13,083 nt of DNA from Actinomycetes bacterium (lineage in GTDB: Bacteria; Actinomycetota; Actinomycetes; Mycobacteriales; Micromonosporaceae): positions 1 to 13,083 of the forward strand of contig JAEYGD010000205.1 of NCBI GenBank assembly GCA_023402505.1, written 5' to 3'. Positions 1 through 4,604 of this stretch are shown here, one piece after another (position 1 is the first letter of the stretch; every line of letters starts with the position of its first letter). Below the pieces are notes generated by a model. The model saw only the letters and a list, made by a program, of their open reading frames with translations. It ran no database searches and was not told the origin of the DNA. Position numbers and translations under genes: made by a program.

Positions 1-16
1 GGAAGGGGGTGGACCG

Positions 17-1192
17 GTGAGTTCCAAGGACTGGATCGAGAAGGACTACTACGCCGTCCTGGGCGTGCCGAAGGCCGCCTCCGCTGACGAGATCAAGAAG
101 GCGTACCGGAAGCTGGCCCGCGAGTCGCACCCGGACCACAACCCCGGCGACCCGAAGGCCGAGGAGCGGTTCAAGGCGGTCTCCGAGGCGTACGCGGTGC
201 TCGGCGACGATGCCCGGCGCCGCGAGTACGACGAGCTGCGCTCGCTGTTCGGCTCGGGCGCGTTCCGGCGCAACGCCCGCACGGCGGGTCGGCCCGGCGG
301 CGTCCCGTTCGACGTCTCCGACCTGTTCGGTGGCGCGGCGGGCGGGGAGCGGCGCTTCGGCGGCGCCGGCTTCCAGGACCTGTTCAGCTCGATCTTCTCG
401 GGCGGGGGTGGCGGTGCCGCGCCGCGCGGGCCGGCCCGGGGGCGGGACGTCGAGACCGAGGTCGCCCTGGACTTCGACGACGCCGTACGCGGGGTGACCC
501 TCCCGCTGACGCTGCGTGCGCCCGGCGTCTGCGACACCTGCCACGGCAACGGGGCGAAGCCCGGCACCCAGCCGCGCGCCTGCCCGGTCTGCCACGGCGC
601 CGGTGTGACCACCCGCAACCAGGGGTCGTTCAGTTTCTCCGAGCCGTGCCGCAACTGCCAGGGCGTCGGCACCGTGGTCGACGAGAAGTGCCCGGAGTGC
701 CAGGGCACCGGCGGGGTCACCAAGACCCGGACGCTCAACGTCCGGTTCCCGGCCGGAGTGGCCGACGGCCAGCGGATCCGGTTGGCCGGGCGGGGCGAGC
801 CCGGTGAGCGGGGCGGCCCGGCCGGCGACCTCTTCGTGCAGGTCAAGGTACGCCCGGACAACCTGTTCGGGCGGTCCGGCGACGACCTGACGCTGACCGT
901 CCCGATCACCTTCGCGGAGGCCGTCCTGGGTACGGACCTGCGGGTGCCGACGCTGGACGGCGCGGTGACGCTCCGGGTGCCGGCGGGCACGCCGAGCGGG
1001 CGGGTGCTGCGTGCGCGGGGCAAGGGGGTGGTCCGCGGCGACGGCCGGGCCGGCGACCTGCTGGTCACCCTCGACGTGGTGGTCCCCGCGAAGCTGTCGG
1101 ACGAGGCTCGGCTGGCGCTGGAGACGTTCGCCGCGCAGACTCCGCCGGCCGCTCGGGAACATCTCGAGGCGCGGGTACGTCGAGTTGGTTGA
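17..1192 (+). CDS. dnaJ: Chaperone protein DnaJ (type I Hsp40, hspR-linked DnaJ1 class)
   Basis: Cytosolic co-chaperone that delivers unfolded proteins to DnaK and stimulates its ATPase. The 391-residue product has the full type I layout: J domain at about residues 9-75 with the HPD motif at 38-40, a Gly/Phe-rich linker (about 78-135), a zinc-binding domain with four CxxCxGxG repeats (Cys pairs 172/175, 189/192, 211/214, 225/228), and a C-terminal substrate-binding region (about 235-360). All eight cysteines are present. The start is GTG, preceded by a purine-rich GGAAGGGGG at 1-9. In actinobacteria the copy next to hspR belongs to the dnaK-grpE-dnaJ-hspR operon, so dnaK and grpE are expected just left of the window; that part is inference. 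The gene ends 49 bases before hspR and nothing terminator-like lies between them, so the two are probably co-transcribed. Confidence 0.97.
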   Translation: MSSKDWIEKDYYAVLGVPKAASADEIKKAYRKLARESHPDHNPGDPKAEERFKAVSEAYAVLGDDARRREYDELRSLFGSGAFRRNARTAGRPGGVPFDVSDLFGGAAGGERRFGGAGFQDLFSSIFSGGGGGAAPRGPARGRDVETEVALDFDDAVRGVTLPLTLRAPGVCDTCHGNGAKPGTQPRACPVCHGAGVTTRNQGSFSFSEPCRNCQGVGTVVDEKCPECQGTGGVTKTRTLNVRFPAGVADGQRIRLAGRGEPGERGGPAGDLFVQVKVRPDNLFGRSGDDLTLTVPITFAEAVLGTDLRVPTLDGAVTLRVPAGTPSGRVLRARGKGVVRGDGRAGDLLVTLDVVVPAKLSDEARLALETFAAQTPPAAREHLEARVRRVG

Positions 1193-1241
1193 CCGGTGTT
1201 TTCCAGTGGGCTTGGTGGAGTGCGCGCGGAGGTGAGCGGGC

Positions 1242-1682
1242 ATGTCGGACGAGTACGTCGGAGCGGATGACCCGGCCTACGAGGCCAAGGTGCTGATGAT
1301 CTCGGTGGCGGCGCGGATGGCGGGGATGCACCCGCAGACGCTGCGCCAGTACGACCGGCTCGGTCTGGTCCAGGCCGGCCGGGCGGCCGGGGGCGGTCGC
1401 CGGTACAGCGTCCGAGACGTGGTGCTGCTGCGCGAGGTGCAGCGGTTGAGCCAGGACGACGGCATCAACCTCGCGGGCGTGAAGCGGATCATCGGCCTGG
1501 AGCGGCTGCTGGAGCAGGCGCAGCAGCGGGTGGCCCGGCTGGAGGCGGAGCTGGACGCCGCGTACCGCCGGATCGCCGAACTGGAGGCGTTGGCCCGCTT
1601 CCCGGGCAGCGATCTCGTGCCCACCACCCGCACCTCCACCGCGCTGGTGGTCTGGCGTCCCCGGCGCAACACCGACCGCTGA
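1242..1682 (+). CDS. hspR: Heat-shock repressor HspR (MerR family)
   Basis: DNA-binding repressor of chaperone genes. In Streptomyces and mycobacteria HspR binds HAIR operators with DnaK as co-repressor. The 146-residue product has a MerR-type winged helix: an N-terminal helix-turn-helix around residues 19-40 (SVAARMAGMHPQTLRQYDR), a GGRRYS wing at 51-56, then a long helix rich in Leu, Glu and Arg (about 84-117) typical of the dimerising coiled coil. The tail (118-146) is short and basic. ATG is preceded by GGAGG at 1228-1232, nine bases upstream. Position directly after dnaJ is diagnostic for the HspR-type operon. A candidate target operator lies at 4538-4558 in front of clpB. No residue of the DNA-binding core looks missing. 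Confidence 0.96.
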   Translation: MSDEYVGADDPAYEAKVLMISVAARMAGMHPQTLRQYDRLGLVQAGRAAGGGRRYSVRDVVLLREVQRLSQDDGINLAGVKRIIGLERLLEQAQQRVARLEAELDAAYRRIAELEALARFPGSDLVPTTRTSTALVVWRPRRNTDR

Positions 1683-1695
1683 GACCCGGGTCGCG

Positions 1696-1733
1696 GCCCG
1701 GTCCGTTCGCCGGTTCCCCGGCGCGGACCGGGC
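1696..1733 (+). terminator. Two-part hairpin terminator of the dnaJ-hspR operon
   Basis: Fourteen bases after the hspR stop lies a long inverted repeat. The outer stem is ten pairs (1696-1705 with 1724-1733), there is a TT bulge at 1706-1707, then a six-pair inner stem CGCCGG/CCGGCG closed by a TTCC loop at 1714-1717. Every stem position is Watson-Crick. No T-run follows, which is usual for terminators in very GC-rich actinobacteria. It separates the heat-shock operon from the small gene at 1806. Confidence 0.8.
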
Positions 1734-1751
1734 TGCCCTCGTTAGCGTGGC

Positions 1752-1775
1752 AATTGAGGTCTTAACCACTTAATT
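1752..1775. promoter_or_regulatory. AT-rich imperfect palindrome upstream of the small gene
   Basis: A 24-base segment begins AATTGAGG and ends ACTTAATT. It is markedly AT-rich within very GC-rich DNA, and 16 of 24 positions agree with its reverse complement. It sits 30 bases before the GTG at 1806, where a promoter or operator is expected. TTGAGG-N8-ACTTAA resembles a degraded HspR site (consensus CTTGAGT-N7-ACTCAAG), but the spacer is eight rather than seven and several bases differ. I cannot define clear -35 and -10 boxes. Confidence 0.35.
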
Positions 1776-1805
1776 CGGGCCTGCCGGCATGGCGAGGGGG
1801 AGCGC

Positions 1806-1997
1806 GTGACGGAATCAGCGAAGAAGGTGGCTCAGCAGACCGAGGAACGCCTCGAGCAGGTGGCCGAGCGGGTTCGGAAGCGGTTCGACCGGGTGACCGA
1901 CGGGACGTTCCGCGACGCCCTCGACGAGGGACGGTTCGTCGACTCCGTCGACCACGGCGTCGACCAGGGCAGGCGCGAGAGCCGGGAGACCCGCTGA
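1806..1997 (+). CDS. Small highly charged protein of unknown function (63 aa)
   Basis: I do not recognise a family. The product has 63 residues and is dominated by Glu, Asp, Arg and Lys, with no cysteine and no hydrophobic stretch, so it should be a soluble, mostly helical cytoplasmic protein. Residues 5-30 have a heptad-like pattern of Val, Leu and Phe suggesting an amphipathic helix. A GAGGGGG ribosome-binding site at 1794-1800 lies five bases before the GTG start, which supports real translation. It is an isolated gene between two hairpins (1696-1733 and 2021-2050), behind an AT-rich control region. Its neighbour is the heat-shock operon, but only position suggests a stress role. The reading frame and good ribosome-binding site make it more likely real than not. 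Confidence 0.65.
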   Translation: MTESAKKVAQQTEERLEQVAERVRKRFDRVTDGTFRDALDEGRFVDSVDHGVDQGRRESRETR

Positions 1998-2020
1998 CCG
2001 CCCGCGCCGACAAGAACGTG

Positions 2021-2050
2021 CGGGCCGGGACCCACGGGGGCCCCGGCCCG
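2021..2050. terminator. GC-rich hairpin between convergent genes
   Basis: The arms CGGGCCGGG (2021-2029) and CCCGGCCCG (2042-2050) are perfect reverse complements, and CCC/GGG within the loop can extend the stem. It begins 24 bases after the stop of the small gene and about 40 bases past the end of the converging gene at 2090-2521, so it can stop transcripts from both sides. Confidence 0.6.
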
Positions 2051-2051
2051 C

Positions 2052-2068
2052 CCAACTTCATGATCAAC
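2052..2068. repeat. Half copy of the TTGATCATGAAGTTGG intergenic repeat
   Basis: The 17 bases CCAACTTCATGATCAAC are the exact reverse complement of 7206-7222, the left arm of the palindromic element after clpB. No partner arm is found nearby; the GC-rich hairpin 2021-2050 lies where it would be. Seventeen identical bases of relatively AT-rich sequence in two intergenic gaps are unlikely by chance in this genome. Confidence 0.75.
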
Positions 2069-2089
2069 TGGATGAGAGGGGCGGGGTGG

Positions 2090-2521
2090 TCAGCCTAGGC
2101 GGCGGTTTTCGCGGACCAGGCCGCCTTCGCACCAGTCCCGGTACACGAACAGGTTCGGCCGGGCCAGCAGGACCCGGCTGTTGTGCGCCCACGTCCGCAT
2201 CAGCTCGTCGCCGTCGCGCTCCGCCTGCTCCACCAGCTTCCGGAAGCGCCGCTTCGGGTGGGCGCGGAAGTTCGTCCGGATGCCGTCGGCGGCGTAGATG
2301 TAGAGGCAGTGCAGCGCGAAGCGGCGGGCCGGGCAGGCCGGATCCATGGCCAGGTCGAAGAGGGTCATCACCAGCCGGTCGCCGGAGACCAGCAGGTCCC
2401 AGTCGGGCGGCATCGACGCCAGCGGGACCGAGTCGGGGTGGTACGCCCAGGCCCGCAGTTCCGCCGGCGACGGGTCGACGGGGTTCGCGAAGCCGTGGAA
2501 CGTCGATTCCTGCACGCTCAC
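2090..2521 (-). CDS. Conserved-looking protein of unknown function (143 aa)
   Basis: I cannot assign a family. The 143-residue product has no signal peptide or clear membrane helix. It is rich in aromatic residues and arginine, with a hydrophobic middle (about residues 43-60 and 66-78, including RFALHCLYIYAADG) and a basic helix-like segment (about 88-112, HPKRRFRKLVEQAERDGDEL). Three cysteines (63, 72, 131) are not arranged as a metal site. The composition fits a small all-helical soluble domain. The start is GTG with GGGAAGG a few bases upstream on the minus strand (about 2530-2536). It lies downstream of the khtTU terminator (2671-2704), so it probably has its own promoter; a weak TACCGT box sits at 2612-2607, about 85 bases before the start. 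Start and frame look sound; function is open. Confidence 0.75.
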   Translation of the reverse strand: MSVQESTFHGFANPVDPSPAELRAWAYHPDSVPLASMPPDWDLLVSGDRLVMTLFDLAMDPACPARRFALHCLYIYAADGIRTNFRAHPKRRFRKLVEQAERDGDELMRTWAHNSRVLLARPNLFVYRDWCEGGLVRENRRLG

Positions 2522-2670
2522 CGGCCAACCTTCCCGATCTCTGCGGGGTGAGGGCGCGTCGCGCCGTCGCGTCGCACCGCCGCGAACCCATGGCTGCTGG
2601 GCCGAAACGGTAACGCGAGCGCGCCACCAGCGGTAGTCCCCGGCGGGAGCAATTCGGCAACCCGTTGGCG

Positions 2671-2704
2671 CGACCGGGTCCCACCGTGCGGTCGGACCCG
2701 GTCG
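2671..2704 (-). terminator. Perfect 11-bp hairpin ending the khtTU transcript
   Basis: CGACCGGGTCC (2671-2681) and GGACCCGGTCG (2694-2704) are perfect reverse complements, separated by 12 bases that can form a small ACC/GGT inner stem. It starts 17 bases beyond the stop of the antiporter gene on the minus strand. No T-run follows, as is common in GC-rich genomes. The rest of 2522-2670 shows only short CGTCGC-type repetition and one weak -10-like box. Confidence 0.75.
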
Positions 2705-2720
2705 GAACGGGACGGACGAC

Positions 2721-3926
2721 TCAGTCCGGGACGGGTGCCGGCCGAGCCCGCTGGGCCGCGGCCCGCCGGCGCAGCCAGCCCTTGAACCAGTCGAGGTCGG
2801 GCACCCGCGCCAGCATCGGCCCGGTCACGACCGTGATCAACACGTACGCCGTGGCGAGCGCGGCCAGCTGCGGCTCGACGCTGCCGGCCGCCACCGCGAG
2901 CCCGGCGATGACGATCGAGAACTCCCCGCGGGGCACCAGAGCGACGCCGGCGCGCCAGCGGCCCGGTTCGGCGATCCCGACCCGCCGCGCCGCCAGGTAA
3001 CCGGTGAGCACCTTCGTCCCCATCGTGATCACTGCCAGCGCGAACGCCGGCAGCAGCACCGGCGGCATGTCGCGCGGGTCGGTGACCAGGCCGAAGAAGA
3101 GGAAGAACACCGCGGCGAACAGGTCCCGTAGCGGGGTCAGCAGCTCGGTGGCGTGGTGTGCGACCGGCCCGGACAGCGCGATGCCGACCAGGAACGCGCC
3201 GACCGCGGCCGACACCTGGAGTTTGGCGGCCACACCGGCGACCAGCAGGGTCAGGCCCAGTACGCCCAGCAGCACCGCCTCCGGGTCACCGGCCGACATG
3301 ACGTTCGAGATGACCCGGCCGTACCGGATGGCCACCACCAGCACGATCAGCACCGTGGCGACCGCGACGGCGAGCGCGACTCCGCCGCCGATCAGGCCCG
3401 TCCCGGCGAGGACGGCGGTAACCAGCGGCAGGTAGAGCGCCATCGCCAGGTCCTCGATGACCAGCACCGACAGGATCACCGGTGTCTCCCGGTTGCCGAG
3501 CCGGCCCAGGTCGCCCAGCACCTTCGCGATGACGCCGGACGAGGACACCCAGGTGATGCCGCCGAGCACGACGGCCGCCACCCAGTCCCACCCGAGCAGC
3601 AACGCGAACGCGGCGCCCGGCAGCGCGTTGAGGACGCCGTCGATCAGCCCGGCCGGTGCGGCGGCCCGCAGGTTGCCGACCAGCTCACTGGCGGAGTATT
3701 CGAGGCCGAGCATGACCAGCAGCAGGATCACGCCGATCTCGGCGCCGATCGCGAAGAACTCCTCGCTCTCCTGGAACTTGAACACGCCGCCGTGCCCGAA
3801 GGCAAGGCCGGCGAGCAGGTAGAGGGGGATGGGCGAGAGACCGATGCGGCGGCTGAGCCGGCCGAGCAGGCCGAGCAGGAACAGCAGTACGCCGACTTCG
3901 ATGAGCAGTGTGGTGGTTTCGTGCAT
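2721..3926 (-). CDS. khtU: Cation:proton antiporter, CPA2 / KefB-like family (KhtU-like)
   Basis: Integral membrane antiporter expected to exchange K+ (or Na+) for H+ across the cytoplasmic membrane. The 401-residue product is almost entirely hydrophobic helices (about 12) ending near residue 375, then a short basic cytoplasmic tail. Family motifs are visible: SSSGVIAK at 128-135, VIEDLAM at 156-162 with the acidic pair E158/D159 expected in ion exchange, FFLFFGL at 274-280 and PRGEFSIVI at 332-340. It has no fused TrkA_N/RCK_N domain as KefB and KefC do, which fits a two-gene system whose regulatory subunit is separate. The khtT-like gene ends five bases upstream and the GAGG ribosome-binding sequence overlaps that gene's stop, so the two are co-translated. 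Bacillus KhtU is a K+/H+ antiporter; the ion here is inferred from that pairing. Confidence 0.9.
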   Translation of the reverse strand: MHETTTLLIEVGVLLFLLGLLGRLSRRIGLSPIPLYLLAGLAFGHGGVFKFQESEEFFAIGAEIGVILLLVMLGLEYSASELVGNLRAAAPAGLIDGVLNALPGAAFALLLGWDWVAAVVLGGITWVSSSGVIAKVLGDLGRLGNRETPVILSVLVIEDLAMALYLPLVTAVLAGTGLIGGGVALAVAVATVLIVLVVAIRYGRVISNVMSAGDPEAVLLGVLGLTLLVAGVAAKLQVSAAVGAFLVGIALSGPVAHHATELLTPLRDLFAAVFFLFFGLVTDPRDMPPVLLPAFALAVITMGTKVLTGYLAARRVGIAEPGRWRAGVALVPRGEFSIVIAGLAVAAGSVEPQLAALATAYVLITVVTGPMLARVPDLDWFKGWLRRRAAAQRARPAPVPD

Positions 3927-3931
3927 CCGCC

Positions 3932-4432
3932 TCAGCCGTCCGGGTCACCGTCGGCGAAGATGGCGGTAACGCCGTCGAGGCCCTTGCGGGTCCCGACCAC
4001 GACCACCACGTCACCGGCCGCGAAGCGGAACGAGGGATCCGGCGAGACGATCACCTCGCCGTGGCGGAGGACCGCCACGATCGAGGCGCTCGTGCGGGTA
4101 CGCGCTTTCGTGTCCCCGAGCTTCCGGTTGACGTACGACGAGCCGGCGGGGATGGCGATCTGCTCGGTGAGCAGCCCGGCGGCCTGCTCCCGGAGGCCGG
4201 CGAGCTGGCCGAGCATCAGCGACGCGCCGAGGATGTCGGCGAGCGCCTCCGCCTCGTCGTCGGTGAGGGGGATGTCGGCCTGGCAGGAGTCGGGGTCGTC
4301 GGGGTCGTACAGGACGAGGTCACGACGCCCGTTGCGGTGGGAGACGACTCCGATGCGGCGCCCGGATTCCGTCACCATGTCGTGACGGACGCCGATGCCC
4401 GGTAGGGCGGTTTGTTCGACACGTACTCGCAC
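3932..4432 (-). CDS. khtT: Antiporter regulatory subunit with RCK_C (TrkA_C) domain (KhtT-like)
   Basis: Soluble regulator that gates the partner antiporter, probably by sensing a nucleotide or pH as reported for Bacillus KhtT. From GTG at 4432 the product has 166 residues, almost exactly Bacillus KhtT length. The N-terminal domain (1-75) carries the KhtT-like LPGIG at 10-14, GRRDLVLYDPDDPD at 35-48 and LTDDEAEALADILGA at 56-70. The RCK_C domain (about 85-163) ends in FAAGDVVVVVGT (137-148). The frame stays open to a GTG at 4459, adding nine residues. I prefer 4432 because a TACGCT -10 box at 4445-4440 would begin the mRNA at the start codon, homologues as I recall them begin near RVRVEQTALPGIG, and 4459 has no ribosome-binding site. 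It is the first gene of the pair and divergent from clpB. Confidence 0.88.
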   Translation of the reverse strand: MRVRVEQTALPGIGVRHDMVTESGRRIGVVSHRNGRRDLVLYDPDDPDSCQADIPLTDDEAEALADILGASLMLGQLAGLREQAAGLLTEQIAIPAGSSYVNRKLGDTKARTRTSASIVAVLRHGEVIVSPDPSFRFAAGDVVVVVGTRKGLDGVTAIFADGDPDG

Positions 4433-4454
4433 GCGCCGCAGCGTACTCTCACGC
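4422..4454. repeat. Pair of 13-base direct repeats at the khtT start
   Basis: CGTACTCGCACGC (4422-4434) and CGTACTCTCACGC (4442-4454) differ at one base and lie exactly 20 bases apart, about two helical turns. They flank the proposed -10 box and overlap the khtT start codon. The spacing suits a dimeric regulator binding one face of the DNA; chance remains possible in GC-rich sequence. Confidence 0.4.
4440..4445 (-). promoter_or_regulatory. Candidate -10 box of a leaderless khtTU promoter
   Basis: Read on the minus strand this is TACGCT, matching the actinobacterial TANNNT -10 pattern. It ends seven bases before the GTG at 4432, so transcription would begin at or next to that G and give a leaderless mRNA. 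No good -35 is visible at the expected distance. Confidence 0.45.
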
Positions 4455-4537
4455 GGCACGCGCTGCCGTCGGCCGGGCGGCGGGGTGGGCCGCCGCTCCC
4501 GGAGGCCCGGCTGCGTGACTCAGCTCACACCAGCAGG

Positions 4538-4558
4538 GTTGAGCGGAATAGGCTCAAC
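4538..4558 (+). promoter_or_regulatory. HAIR operator (HspR binding site) upstream of clpB
   Basis: GTTGAGC (4538-4544), seven-base spacer GGAATAG, then GCTCAAC (4552-4558). The arms are perfect reverse complements and the 7-7-7 layout equals the HspR-associated inverted repeat CTTGAGT-N7-ACTCAAG, matching the TTGAG/CTCAA cores. It lies 46 bases before the clpB ATG. clpB is a known HspR target in Streptomyces and mycobacteria, and hspR is in this window. TTGAGC in the left arm may double as a -35 element. Confidence 0.88.
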
Positions 4559-4594
4559 TCTGGGAATGTCCGTACCAGTGGACACGCCGATCCC

Positions 4595-4601
4595 AGGGGA
4601 G
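4595..4601 (+). promoter_or_regulatory. Ribosome-binding site that fixes the clpB start
   Basis: AGGGGAG lies three bases before ATG at 4605. The frame is open upstream to 4395, but those 70 codons cross the HAIR operator and overlap the start of khtT and give no ClpB-like sequence, so 4605 is the start. Confidence 0.8.
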
Positions 4602-4604
4602 CCC

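Noticed and set aside
1789..1809. Six-codon ATG mini-frame whose stop overlaps the GTG of the small gene
   Set aside because: No ribosome-binding site precedes the ATG, and the short overlap is easily chance.
4515..4528. GTGACTCAGCTCAC as a second HspR-like site
   Set aside because: Only four-base arms match and the HAIR cores are absent.
4562..4567. GGGAAT resembling a SigH/SigR -35 element before clpB
   Set aside because: No GTT -10 follows at 16-20 bases, so the stress-sigma promoter is not supported.
4395..4604. Seventy-codon N-terminal extension of ClpB
   Set aside because: It spans the HAIR operator and overlaps the khtT start, and ClpB family sequence begins at the ATG at 4605.
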